Positions 36,506-45,020 of a stretch of 64,000 nt of DNA are shown piece after piece. The stretch is from contig NZ_SJSB01000002.1 in NCBI RefSeq assembly GCF_004352835.1, forward strand, positions 282,789 through 346,788, given 5' to 3'. The position numbers and the translations under genes were made by a program. Origin of the DNA: Marinomonas flavescens (GTDB lineage: Bacteria; Pseudomonadota; Gammaproteobacteria; Pseudomonadales; Marinomonadaceae). Below the pieces are notes generated by a model that was not told the DNA's origin, did not search any database, and saw nothing but the letters and a program-made list of their open reading frames with translations. Every line of letters begins with the position of its first letter. Within the stretch, counting starts at the first letter, position 1.

Positions 36506-37207
36506 ATGAAGAATGAAACATCTGAAAATACGCCCTTGTCTATACAGGCGGCACCGCAAGAGACGGATTGGTGGTTGCCCAGACATCAGCAAAAATTAGC
36601 CGAGAAAGCGGCCATGAAATCTGTTGACCTGGTGTTTCTGGGGGATTCTATTACTCAAGGATGGGAAGAGGAAGGTCATGTATTTTGGGATGAATATTAT
36701 GCTTCTCTGAATGCATTAAATCTTGGCTTTAATGGCGACCGAACGGAGCATGTGTTGTGGCGGTTAGCCCATGGCGCGGTGGATGATATAGACCCAAAGT
36801 TGTTGGTGCTATTGATTGGTACTAATAACACTGGGCATCGGCAAGATGCACCAGCTGAGACAGCATTAGGGATTCAACAAATTCTGCAGATATTGTCTGA
36901 AAAGTTGCCTAATACAAATATCCTGCTATTAGCGATTTTTCCTAGAAGCGCCAAACCAACGCAGAAACTACGGGTGTTAAATGACGAGGTGAACCGTTTA
37001 ATTCAGCCCTATGCGGATGGAGAAAAGGTGATTTATCTTGATATAAACGCGTGTTTTCTAGATGACCGTGGATGTGTAACTCCTGACATAATGAGTGATT
37101 ATTTGCATCTAAATAGCCCTCAATATCGAGTTTGGGCGAATGCTGTATCTTCTTATATCTTGCCGTTATCTTGCCGTTATCTTGCCGTTATCTTGCCGTT
37201 ATATTGA
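36506..37207 (+). CDS. SGNH/GDSL-family esterase (PAF-acetylhydrolase-like)
   Basis: 233 aa. Block I GDSITQGWEEEG holds the nucleophile Ser, block II Gly is in LGFNGDRTEHVLWRL, block III GTNNTGH, and block V DYLHLNSPQYRVWA carries the catalytic Asp-His pair. It resembles the alpha-subunit of platelet-activating-factor acetylhydrolase. There is no signal peptide. The last ~15 codons are encoded by an 11-bp tandem repeat, so the C-terminus after SSYILPL is probably not ancestral. Confidence 0.85.
   Translation: MKNETSENTPLSIQAAPQETDWWLPRHQQKLAEKAAMKSVDLVFLGDSITQGWEEEGHVFWDEYYASLNALNLGFNGDRTEHVLWRLAHGAVDDIDPKLLVLLIGTNNTGHRQDAPAETALGIQQILQILSEKLPNTNILLLAIFPRSAKPTQKLRVLNDEVNRLIQPYADGEKVIYLDINACFLDDRGCVTPDIMSDYLHLNSPQYRVWANAVSSYILPLSCRYLAVILPLY
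37157..37200 (+). repeat. 11-bp tandem repeat (four copies) at the 3' end of the SGNH gene
   Basis: Four perfect head-to-tail copies of ATCTTGCCGTT end the coding region. The period is not a multiple of three; one and four copies keep the same reading frame and end in ILPLY-stop, while two or three copies change the tail. Confidence 0.95.
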
Positions 37208-37342
37208 TTTTTATTAGTGATGATTTCTGATATAAATCCACATTAAAATGTCTAAATTGACCGCATTTTTTAAATATTTGCTAAACAGACCTAGTGTTAA
37301 TATAGGACTATTATTTATAACGATATTTGAAGTGAGACTATA

Positions 37343-37639
37343 ATGATTCGTCATGTATTATTTATCCAATTTAAGGCTGAAGTAACGGCCGATGCGATTA
37401 CTCAGTGCCTTGGTAATCTTGTTGCGCTTAAGAATAAGATCGATGGAATTGAATCTGTCGAGTGGGGAGAAAATAACAGCCCAGAAGGACGAGCTAAAGG
37501 CTACACTCATTGTGTTTTTATGACTTTTTGTGATGGAGAGTCTCGTGATAAATACATTCCACATCCAGCCCATGAAGAACTAAAAGCAGAGCTAGGCCCA
37601 ATTCTAGAAGACATCATTGTCTTTGACTATGCACTGTAA
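37343..37639 (+). CDS. Dabb-family (stress-responsive A/B barrel) protein
   Basis: 98 aa, matching the Dabb fold: it begins IRHVLFIQFKAE, with the family pattern GRAKGYTHCVFMTFCDGESRDKY-like segment and HPAHEEL near residue 73. Function is unknown in bacteria. GTGAG precedes the ATG; closed by a terminator. Confidence 0.85.
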   Translation: MIRHVLFIQFKAEVTADAITQCLGNLVALKNKIDGIESVEWGENNSPEGRAKGYTHCVFMTFCDGESRDKYIPHPAHEELKAELGPILEDIIVFDYAL

Positions 37640-37651
37640 ATAAGCCAATAA

Positions 37652-37681
37652 AAAGCCCACCTTATTGATAAGGTGGGCTTT
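37652..37681 (+). terminator. Terminator after the Dabb gene
   Basis: A perfect 13-bp stem, AAAGCCCACCTTA with its complement, and a TTGA loop. Confidence 0.8.
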
Positions 37682-37733
37682 GGTGGAGTCTTAGACATTT
37701 GTCATTTGTTATTAGACATTCGTCAGAACAAAG

Positions 37734-38423
37734 TTATTTTGCTAATTCAGCCAATAGTTTTTCCGCAACAAGTTCAGAACTCGCTGGATTTTGGCCTGTG
37801 ATCATTAATCCGTCTTGAACCGCGAAGGCGTTCCAGTCCGCACTGTTTTGGTAATCTGCACCACGTTTTTTAAGTTCGTCTTCTAATAAGAAAGGCACAA
37901 CATCCGTTAGTTGTACGGCATCTTCTTCACTATTTGTAAAACCAGTGACGGTTTTATCTTTAATGTAGTATTCACCATCGCTGTCTTTAATATTTAAGAA
38001 AGCACTTGGTGCATGACAAACAGAAGAAATAGGTTTGTTGGCACGTAAAAAGCTTTCGATCAAAGCAATAGATTCTTTATTTTCTGTTAGATCCCAAAGT
38101 GGGCCGTGGCCTCCTGGATAGAAAATAGCATCGAAATCTTCTTGTTTCATATCACCTAGTTTGTTCGTATTGGCGATTACATCTTGTGCTGTTTGGTCAT
38201 CATAGAAGCGTTTTGTTGCCTCTGTTTGAGCGTCTGGTGTCTCGCTATTTGGATCGATTGGAGCTTGGCCGCCATTTGGCGTCGCCACAGTGACTACTGC
38301 ACCAGCATCGATAAACGCATAGTAAGGTGCGGCAAATTCTTCTACCCAAAAACCAGTTTTATGACCTGTGTTTCCTAGTTCTGAATGAGAGGTTAGAACC
38401 ACTAGGATTTTTTTAGTACTCAT
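37734..38423 (-). CDS. DJ-1/PfpI (Hsp31-like) class I glutamine-amidotransferase-fold protein
   Basis: 229 aa. Nucleophile Cys136 followed by His137 in SSVCHAPSAFL, and Glu29 near the N-terminus, form the Hsp31/glyoxalase III site. Relatives convert methylglyoxal to lactate or act in deglycation and stress protection. The divergent LysR gene, 149 bases away, is the obvious candidate regulator. Confidence 0.87.
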   Translation of the reverse strand: MSTKKILVVLTSHSELGNTGHKTGFWVEEFAAPYYAFIDAGAVVTVATPNGGQAPIDPNSETPDAQTEATKRFYDDQTAQDVIANTNKLGDMKQEDFDAIFYPGGHGPLWDLTENKESIALIESFLRANKPISSVCHAPSAFLNIKDSDGEYYIKDKTVTGFTNSEEDAVQLTDVVPFLLEDELKKRGADYQNSADWNAFAVQDGLMITGQNPASSELVAEKLLAELAK

Positions 38424-38572
38424 GTCTGACTCCTTAATAGGGTGTATGTTGGTATCGATTTTGTTGCGATTAGTATAGTAATAGATTCAAATCATGACTA
38501 TAGGGACAAAATTGATATCATTGGTTCAATAATTGATACAATACTTGCGTTGTAATTAAAGAGCGCTAACGT

Positions 38573-39469
38573 ATGGATATTTCCTTTGAGCAGTTAAAAA
38601 GTATGGTGGTGTTTGCTCAAGTGATTGAGCAGGGCAGTTTAACCGCCGCAGCAAAAGCCATGGGTATTTCTCGCGGCGTGGTCAGCTACCACCTTAAAAA
38701 GCTGGAAGACCAATTGGGCGTGGTATTGCTTAACCGAACAACGCGCTCGATTTCGTTAACCGAAACCGGTGAGGCATATTATCAGCGGTGTCGCACTATC
38801 GCCCATCAAGCGCATGAAGCCAATTTGCAAATAGAAAAAGCCAAGCAAGAGCCCATCGGTAAGTTAAAAATCACGTGCCCAGTTAACTTGGGTCTGCAAA
38901 TGGTTGTTCCGGCACTGAATGAGTTTCGTCGTTTGTATCCACTTATTGAGCTTGATGTGTCGTTAAGCGATGACGTGGTGAATATCATAAAGGATGGTGT
39001 TGATTTAGCCATTCGTGGTGCACCGCTAGCGGATTCTGGTTTGCAGGCGAGTAGACTGGCTTCTTTTGAAACGTATTTGTGTGGGGCGCCTGAATACTTC
39101 CGTCTTCATGGTAAACCGACACAGCCACAAGATTTGTATGATCACGATTGGGTTGTGTATAAGCAAGCGGCTAATTCAGTACACCTGAGCCAAGGAGATC
39201 GTTCTTTCAGCATATCGGTAGTAGGGGCAGTTAGTACCAACAATGCAGCGGCTCGTACGCTCTTTTTAGAAGGCGGTAATGGTATAGGGCGGATTCCAAG
39301 TTACGATGCAAAACCTCGCCTTCAACAAGGTTCATTAGAGCGGATTTTGTCTGATTATCGATGCTCGGATATTGATGTGTTTGCCGTGTTTCCGCCTGGC
39401 GCGACTCATTCAAAAAAACTGAGGCTTGTTCTCGATTTTCTAAAACAAGCCTTTTCTCGTTTTCAGTAA
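38573..39469 (+). CDS. LysR-family transcriptional regulator
   Basis: 298 aa. N-terminal helix-turn-helix (GSLTAAAKAMGISRGVVSYHLKKLEDQLG) split over residues 20-47, and a LysR substrate domain from about residue 90. It belongs to the group with RTTRSISLTETGEAYYQRC. Divergent from the DJ-1/PfpI gene; the intergenic region holds repeated TTGATA elements (around 38510-38540) that may be its binding site. Confidence 0.9.
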   Translation: MDISFEQLKSMVVFAQVIEQGSLTAAAKAMGISRGVVSYHLKKLEDQLGVVLLNRTTRSISLTETGEAYYQRCRTIAHQAHEANLQIEKAKQEPIGKLKITCPVNLGLQMVVPALNEFRRLYPLIELDVSLSDDVVNIIKDGVDLAIRGAPLADSGLQASRLASFETYLCGAPEYFRLHGKPTQPQDLYDHDWVVYKQAANSVHLSQGDRSFSISVVGAVSTNNAAARTLFLEGGNGIGRIPSYDAKPRLQQGSLERILSDYRCSDIDVFAVFPPGATHSKKLRLVLDFLKQAFSRFQ

Positions 39470-39564
39470 AGTAAATATCAAAAAGAGCAAGTTGAGAAGC
39501 TAGCCATGTTCGCTTTGATACCGTTATGATGCTGGTATCAATCTAATGGATATAGGCATCATTC

Positions 39565-39930
39565 ATGTTAAAGCGCATCGTTTTATTGTGTTTACTAGGC
39601 GGTTTTATGCTCCCTGCAATGGCTGAACAATCGCACCTTGATAAGGCAACGACAATACTAGAAAAAAAAGTCGTTGAGCTCGAACGTAGTATCGCCATTT
39701 TACAGGTATCAAGCGCATCAACCGACGATTATCAGGCCCTTGAAGGGCAGATTGATAAGTTAAAGATGACGATGAAAGTAAATAATAAGGCGACGGATAG
39801 GATTAACTTTTTAAGCAATGTGGTGTTTCTACTTTGTGTGATTTTATTAATCTGTCTCTTTTTTCTACGCCGCCAATCACATCAATTGACAGCCTTGTTA
39901 AAGACTCAAAAAAGCGAGAATTCATTATGA
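39565..39930 (+). CDS. Small exported/membrane protein with coiled coil, unknown function
   Basis: 121 aa. N-terminal signal-like hydrophobic stretch ending PAMAEQS, a predicted coiled coil (about 25-75, rich in Glu/Lys/Leu), then a membrane segment (about 84-103) and a basic tail. No family was recognised. Its stop overlaps the next gene's start (ATGA at 39927), so the two are coupled. Confidence 0.65.
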   Translation: MLKRIVLLCLLGGFMLPAMAEQSHLDKATTILEKKVVELERSIAILQVSSASTDDYQALEGQIDKLKMTMKVNNKATDRINFLSNVVFLLCVILLICLFFLRRQSHQLTALLKTQKSENSL

Positions 39931-40511
39931 AAAATACGCCATGTTTGATGATTGTAGACATGCAGCAAGGCATGTCTTGGGCGCAAGCAGGAGAGCGCAA
40001 TAATCCGAATGCGGAACATGAAATCGCCGAACTACTCGCTCACTGGCGAATAAACCATGCCCCGATTGTTCATGTTCGACACCTGTCTCAAGATTTAGAA
40101 TCATTTTTCTGGCCGGAGCAGGAAGGTGTTTTATTCCAAGAAGCGTTACAGCCATTAAACGGTGAAAAGGTTATCGACAAAGCGGTGCCCGATGCGTTCA
40201 CCCATTCAGAATTAGAGTCTTGGTTGCGAGAGCAGGAAATAAATACCTTGGTAGTTGTGGGTGTTAGTACGAATAATTCAGTCGAGTCTACAGTGCGTTC
40301 AGCAGGTAATTTAGGCTTTACTACGTATGTTGTTCAGAGTGCTTGCTTTGCGTTTGCCAAAGAAGATTTCGATGGTCGTGAACGCAGTGCTGAAGAAGTG
40401 CATGCAATGTCGTTGGCGAATCTGCATGGTGAATATGCGACGGTCATCTCTCAAAACGATGCGTTTGCTCTTTTGCCTGAGTCGCTTTCTCTAACCAGCC
40501 AACAGAGCTAG
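39927..40511 (+). CDS. Isochorismatase-fold (cysteine hydrolase-like) protein with Ser at the catalytic Cys position
   Basis: 194 aa. The family triad Asp and Lys are present (D11 in LMIVDMQQG and K85 in VIDKAVPDAF), but the position of the nucleophile reads VSTNNSVEST, i.e. Ser118 instead of Cys. EntB-like isochorismatases also lack Cys, so it may be a non-cysteine hydrolase or inactive. The ATG overlaps the stop of the membrane-protein gene. Confidence 0.8.
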   Translation: MKNTPCLMIVDMQQGMSWAQAGERNNPNAEHEIAELLAHWRINHAPIVHVRHLSQDLESFFWPEQEGVLFQEALQPLNGEKVIDKAVPDAFTHSELESWLREQEINTLVVVGVSTNNSVESTVRSAGNLGFTTYVVQSACFAFAKEDFDGRERSAEEVHAMSLANLHGEYATVISQNDAFALLPESLSLTSQQS

Positions 40512-40532
40512 GCTCCGTTGGCTTTAGTAACG

Positions 40533-41528
40533 TTAAATACTTTCCCCTGCCTCTATTTTAAAGGGTAAATCGATTACTTTTTGGCTAATAGGATTACCCT
40601 GTAGTCTTGATAACAGGTGCTCTGCGGCTAAACGGCCGATTTCCTCTCGGGGGGTAATCACAGTCGCTAATAATGGCACCATGACTCGGGAAATATCGTG
40701 GCCATGAAAGCCTGCTATGCCTATGTCTTCTGGCACCTTGATACCCGCTTTTTGACAAGCAAATAGTGCACCGATGGCTACATCGTCGGAGGTACAAAAA
40801 ATACCGTTTGTATCAGGATGATTTTTAAGGACCTCTTTTAAAAAGTCGGCACCTAAAGCAAACGAAGAGGGGTTGGTGCTTTTAATGCATAGTGGTGTAA
40901 AACCATGATCAAGCATAGCGTTTTCATAGCCTTTGACCTTTAGCAGGGTTCGTTTATCCATGCGAGCTGCAAAGTAGGCTATTTTATGACGCCCTTTATT
41001 AATCATGAATTTTGTCATGGCATAAGCGGCGGCTTCGTTATTAATACCAATAGCTTGCTCAATCGGTGGCGACACAGAATCCATAATCTCAATGACTGGC
41101 ACACCAGCAACTTCAATCATTTTTCGGACACGATCGGTGTGGAAACTCTCGGAGATAATCAAACCATCAACGTTATAAGACAGCAGTGTGGCAATCCGAG
41201 CTTCTTCAGACTCTCGACTGTAGCCATAGTGCGCAAGCATAGTTTGGTATCCAGCGGGTTCCAATACTGCTTCTATACCATGAACGACATCTGAAAATAC
41301 TTGATTACTTAAAGAAGGAATAAGAACGCCAATTGCATGGCTTTTCGAGTTGGATAAAATGTCCGGCGCTCGGTTGGGAATATAGCCCAAACTATCTAGA
41401 GCTTCACGGATAAGACCTTGTAATGGAAAAGAAACTAAATCAGGATTTTTAAGATAACGACTGACGGTCATTTTAGTAACTCCGACTAGGTCGGCCACGT
41501 TTTGTAGGGTTGGGCGCTTTTTTTTCAT
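40533..41528 (-). CDS. gntR: LacI-family gluconate repressor GntR
   Basis: 331 aa, very similar to E. coli GntR from memory: the start KKKRPTLQNVADLVGVTKMT, then GYIPNRAPDILSN, GYQTMLAHYGY and IAGFHGHDIS. The N-terminal LacI helix-turn-helix and hinge precede a periplasmic-binding-like effector domain. E. coli GntR binds ATGTTACCGGTAACAT-type sites and is released by gluconate. Matching sites lie upstream of dctP at about 50.2 kb. gntK is 146 bases upstream on the same strand. Confidence 0.92.
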   Translation of the reverse strand: MKKKRPTLQNVADLVGVTKMTVSRYLKNPDLVSFPLQGLIREALDSLGYIPNRAPDILSNSKSHAIGVLIPSLSNQVFSDVVHGIEAVLEPAGYQTMLAHYGYSRESEEARIATLLSYNVDGLIISESFHTDRVRKMIEVAGVPVIEIMDSVSPPIEQAIGINNEAAAYAMTKFMINKGRHKIAYFAARMDKRTLLKVKGYENAMLDHGFTPLCIKSTNPSSFALGADFLKEVLKNHPDTNGIFCTSDDVAIGALFACQKAGIKVPEDIGIAGFHGHDISRVMVPLLATVITPREEIGRLAAEHLLSRLQGNPISQKVIDLPFKIEAGESI

Positions 41529-41674
41529 TATCTTATTAAGTCTCTATAGTTAGTCTATATAATATTATGTCGTAGTATATTTTGAGAGATGAAAAAAATT
41601 ATATGTACCAATGAACCCTAATCTTAAAAGTATGAATGAGGTTTGGTCATTACTAATAATGGAATAGTTGAACA

Positions 41675-42190
41675 TTATAGATCATTAGTATCTTCTGAAG
41701 CTTTATTTTGTAGGTGTTGCAGTATCTCGTGAAAGACTGCGTCAGCATTTTGACTAATATCTACGATGATAGCCTCTTGCTCGGTTGGTTCTATTAAGGT
41801 AGAAAACTGGCTTTCGAGCATGTCACGACCTGTAAAATAATGCCCGTCGCGCTTTTGATGACGTTGCCAAATAGTCTCGATATCGCCTTTTAAGTACACC
41901 ATGGCGAATTGATCGACACCGTTGCGCAAGATGTTTCGATATTCAGGTTTGAGTCCTGAACAGGCAATCACCGCGCTTTGATTGTCTTTCAGCAACTGAT
42001 TTAACGTAGCTAGCCAGCCCATGCGGTCCGCATCGTTTAGCGGAGTGCCAGTGGCCATTTTTTTGACGTTGGCATCGCTGTGATAGTCGTCGCCATCAAA
42101 AAATGGGTAACCTAGTTGCTCAGCAAGTCGCTGTCCGATAGATGACTTCCCTGAGCCAGATACGCCCAATACAATAATTTTTTTAATCAT
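41675..42190 (-). CDS. gntK: Gluconokinase
   Basis: 171-aa kinase phosphorylating D-gluconate to 6-phosphogluconate. P-loop GVSGSGKSSIG at residues 8-18; FFDGDDYHSDANVKKM and HYFTGRDMLESQFSTLE-like region (substrate and lid) are conserved. Its ATG overlaps the stop of a truncated permease relic (ATGA), showing that it was the second gene of a gluconate operon whose upstream part, and possibly promoter, has been deleted. Confidence 0.92.
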   Translation of the reverse strand: MIKKIIVLGVSGSGKSSIGQRLAEQLGYPFFDGDDYHSDANVKKMATGTPLNDADRMGWLATLNQLLKDNQSAVIACSGLKPEYRNILRNGVDQFAMVYLKGDIETIWQRHQKRDGHYFTGRDMLESQFSTLIEPTEQEAIIVDISQNADAVFHEILQHLQNKASEDTNDL

Positions 42191-42302
42191 TTCTTCATGT
42201 CTCCTAGAGCGTGTTGATCTTTGCGGTATGAAAAATAAGTAGCAAGAGGGACGGTTATAATGGTTCCGCCAAAAATCAAAGTAACCGCTCCAAACCTCAA
42301 GA
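42187..42302 (-). pseudogene. C-terminal remnant of a membrane transporter
   Basis: On the minus strand a frame reads LRFGAVTLIFGG, TIITVPLATYFSYRKDQ, ALGDMKK-stop, a membrane helix plus a basic tail. The stop overlaps the gntK start. No start codon or N-terminal part remains. It is probably the end of a sugar-acid permease; the family cannot be named. The frame stays open to about 42.35 kb, but beyond 42302 it is antisense to the dehydratase relic. Confidence 0.6.
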
Positions 42303-42308
42303 CTAATG

Positions 42309-42626
42309 CTAACAGGTTTAAGTGAAATATTTTCTGTCTAAACAGCATGACATGGCCCTGGTGATATATCCCCTATTGGAGTTGCAGAAAATATGCATCT
42401 TTCTGTCAGTGCTACTAATTTTGGAATCCGAGAATACACACCCATGAATGACGCTTTAAGAGAAGTTTTTTTTGGTTGCCCTGAAATTGAAAAAAGTTAT
42501 GCTTACTTAAATAATAAACTAGGTATAGGGATTGATGAAACAAAAGCCAAACGTTATCCAGTCGAAGGTGGTATTCCTTCTTGGACAATGGCTAGAACAC
42601 CAGATGGAACATCTTCTAAACCATAA
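42309..42626 (+). pseudogene. C-terminal remnant of a ManD-type (enolase superfamily) sugar-acid dehydratase
   Basis: The plus-strand frame reads TGLSEIFSV-stop-TA-stop-HGPGDISPIG and then NMHLSVSATNFGIREYTP to the end TMARTPDGTSSKP. It aligns by eye to the last ~105 residues of mannonate/gluconate dehydratases, where the two stops correspond to Lys/Arg (TAA at 42339) and Trp (TGA at 42348) of the motif TAWHGP. An ATG at 42393 could still start a 77-aa fragment, but without the catalytic barrel it would be inactive. Confidence 0.8.
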
Positions 42627-43390
42627 ATATTAGCTATTATAACTAATCGCCTTAATTGTACTAGCTCAGACTTAACCTGACAGTTGCCCATTTTCTGTGG
42701 TGCCAGCTTCAAATTAGATTTGAGCTAAATTCTTTTCAGCCCAAACCTATTTACTATCAAGTAATGTTTCATGTGTCAGCGTCAGGCCATCGTCACTTAG
42801 ACAGGCTTAAATTCTTATCTATTACTTTTTCAATATAGGATTGGCGTAACACGAAAAGTGGGTCTAGGGTTATATGCAGATAGAGAACAAAGGATTGTTC
42901 TCTATCTTCTTTCAGGATGATTCCGTGCAACAAGGAGGCTGCAAAAAGTCTCTTCACTTACATCTTCTTAATGTTCCACGGCAGTAACCTGTCGCTCTCA
43001 TCGTGGTCACTTTCATCGTTTAATAAATAAAGGGGTTGAAGGCTCGTTTGGCTCGGGTGATATCAATGTTGATTTGCCCACCTATTGATTCGTGGCGAAA
43101 AAACACCGCCATGTGATTCGCATTTTTGCTGCTATCACACTGTGAAGAGAAGCCAAACTTGATCTGGTTTAATGATTCATCTGCCAGCATAGGATCCCCA
43201 AGATTACTCATAAACCAGTCATTCATCAGACCCCCAACCTTTTGATAATGCACATAGGTTTTATCATGGCTTCAAAAAACTGAATGCTGAATGTTAAACA
43301 TAGCCACTAACGACCTTACACCATACTGCTCTGCATAAAAGCCGCTGGCCCATGCTCATTGAAAATCGCTGCTGGCCAATTTAGCGCATA
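42627..43390. other. Gene-poor, decayed interval between the dehydratase relic and dgoA
   Basis: Apart from one possible small gene (43020-43226, minus) I see no convincing coding region. On the minus strand near 42962-43020 a frame ends RLLPWNIKKM-stop, which faintly resembles the C-terminus of IS66-type transposases, but it is too short to assign. The rest is A+T-rich without clear repeats. Confidence 0.4.
43020..43226 (-). CDS. Small hypothetical protein
   Basis: A possible 68-aa protein starting MNDWFMSNLGDPMLADESL with GGGGG just before the ATG; a longer reading would start at a GTG. No family was recognised. The C-terminal third (after HMAVFFRHE) is polar and ends RAFNPFIY. It sits in decayed surroundings and may itself be frameshifted. 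Translation is uncertain. Confidence 0.4.
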   Translation of the reverse strand: MNDWFMSNLGDPMLADESLNQIKFGFSSQCDSSKNANHMAVFFRHESIGGQINIDITRAKRAFNPFIY

Positions 43391-44023
43391 TTATGCTTGA
43401 TATTTTTTCCAAGCCGCCATAAAGGACTCTGCATTGGATTTAGTAACCGCTACCTCTTGTCCTTTTTTATACAAAGCAGACCCTAAACCGAACCCCCTAG
43501 CACCTGTGTCCAAATACTCTTTAACATTATTTGGTGTCACACCGCCGACAGGACACAACCAAGCTTGAGCAGGAATCACAGCGCCTAATGCTTTAATAAC
43601 ATTAATACTAGGCAATGCTTCTGCTGGAAAAAGCTTCACCGCATCTGCACCAGCATGCAAAGCAGCGAACGCTTCACTCGCTGTGAAAAAACCTGGCATA
43701 GCATACAAACCAGCAACTTTGGCTGCTTTAATCAGCTCTACATCGGTATGTGGACACACCATTAACTTTGCGCCAGTAGCAACAAGCTCAGTCAATTGAG
43801 GCATGGTTAAAACGGTACCAGCCCCAATGAGCGCTTGGTCACCAAACGTCTTTTGTAATAAACGAATGCTCGTAAACGCATCGGGTGAATTAAGAGGCAC
43901 CTCAATTAATCTAAATCCTGCGTCGATTAAGACTTGAGTGTGTGCAACCACTTCACTAGGCTGAATGCCTCGCATAATGGCCACCATTGGAAACTCAATC
44001 ATTAATTCATTGAAAGATTTCAT
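43391..44023 (-). CDS. dgoA: 2-Dehydro-3-deoxy-6-phosphogalactonate aldolase
   Basis: 210-aa class I aldolase of the KDPG/KDPGal group, cleaving KDPGal to pyruvate and glyceraldehyde-3-phosphate. IMRGIQPSE, GAGTVLTMPQL and Schiff-base Lys in DAVKLFPAE identify the family; CPVGGV binds phosphate. The ATG at 44023 is preferred because AGAGGA lies upstream; the earlier ATG at 44041 overlaps dgoK. Last gene of the TRAP-dehydratase-dgoK operon. Confidence 0.92.
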   Translation of the reverse strand: MKSFNELMIEFPMVAIMRGIQPSEVVAHTQVLIDAGFRLIEVPLNSPDAFTSIRLLQKTFGDQALIGAGTVLTMPQLTELVATGAKLMVCPHTDVELIKAAKVAGLYAMPGFFTASEAFAALHAGADAVKLFPAEALPSINVIKALGAVIPAQAWLCPVGGVTPNNVKEYLDTGARGFGLGSALYKKGQEVAVTKSNAESFMAAWKKYQA

Positions 44024-44027
44024 TCGA

Positions 44028-45020
44028 TCATTCCTCTTCATTGTTTTTACGGATGCAACTTGGCGAATACTGATTAGCCAAGCGCTTTAGACCTCGAATG
44101 CTTGCCTCACTCGCTTCTAACGATTGAGTACGGACATTGTGAAAAGACAATGCCATTCGATACCGATGACTTAGATTATCGCTGCCAATAATGAGTACAG
44201 TCGTCTCAACAGGGTTCGGCTGTGCCGCTAATATATCCTTTACATCATGCCCAATAACGATGCCTGATAAGTAATCACGCGCCTGATCAGCTGCCAATTC
44301 ACCACAAACATAATCACTGCGCACACTAAAAAGATGGTGTAACAATCCACCGGTTTGTTGACTCGTAACTAGGCCCTTTTGAAATGCGTCTTGATTTAAA
44401 AGCGTATTTTTTGGCAGACCTTTGACCAAACTGGATTCGTTATTCAATCGAGCAAACAGCTCGCCGGAAAAACTCGTCGAAAACTGCATCACTTTACCTT
44501 GAGATAAAGGCACCCATTTACAATGAGTTCCAGGCATACAGCACAGCACATTTTGATCTGGTTGGTTTTGTTCCTTTAACCAATCGACCGCACCAAGGAG
44601 TTGAGTTTCTTCACCTCGCATGACGTCAAAATGACCACTAATGCCAATACCTTGCAATCCGGGAACAATCGCCACATCGCAGGGTAAATTACTTTCTACC
44701 CATCGTAAATTGTCAGCCAAACTGTCCAATTGAATTGGGCAGTTTAGATAAGGCACTTCTTGCCAACCGCCACGACTTCCCACCATACCGGCCATATAAA
44801 TAGGAACATCAGGATGCAACCAATCTTCCAGTAAATCTCGAAGTACGGGTTCAAACTCATTAACATTAAGCGTTAACATGCCTCGATCACTGATTTTTTG
44901 GCCATGAGAAGTGCCATTTTGATCAAGTAAGAAAGCACGTAAATTTGTTGTTCCCCAGTCGACAGCAATGCACAAGGGTACAAAAGAACCAGAGTCTAAT
45001 ATCGGTTTAAGAGTCGTCAT
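44028..45020 (-). CDS. dgoK: 2-Dehydro-3-deoxygalactonokinase
   Basis: 330-aa sugar-acid kinase phosphorylating 2-keto-3-deoxygalactonate. AVDWGTTNLRAFLLD is the ATPase-fold phosphate-1 loop, and MPGTHCKWVPL and FSGELFA are typical of DgoK. GGAGG lies nine bases before ATG. Its ATG overlaps the stop of the SDR relic (TAATG); dgoA follows four bases later. Confidence 0.93.
   Translation of the reverse strand: MTTLKPILDSGSFVPLCIAVDWGTTNLRAFLLDQNGTSHGQKISDRGMLTLNVNEFEPVLRDLLEDWLHPDVPIYMAGMVGSRGGWQEVPYLNCPIQLDSLADNLRWVESNLPCDVAIVPGLQGIGISGHFDVMRGEETQLLGAVDWLKEQNQPDQNVLCCMPGTHCKWVPLSQGKVMQFSTSFSGELFARLNNESSLVKGLPKNTLLNQDAFQKGLVTSQQTGGLLHHLFSVRSDYVCGELAADQARDYLSGIVIGHDVKDILAAQPNPVETTVLIIGSDNLSHRYRMALSFHNVRTQSLEASEASIRGLKRLANQYSPSCIRKNNEEE

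Noticed and set aside
37683..37733. Short repeated TTAGACATT elements after the Dabb terminator
   Set aside because: Imperfect and only two copies, without a plausible function.
42393..42626. 77-aa ORF as an independent small gene
   Set aside because: It is the C-terminal end of a ManD-type dehydratase; homology continues upstream across two stop codons.
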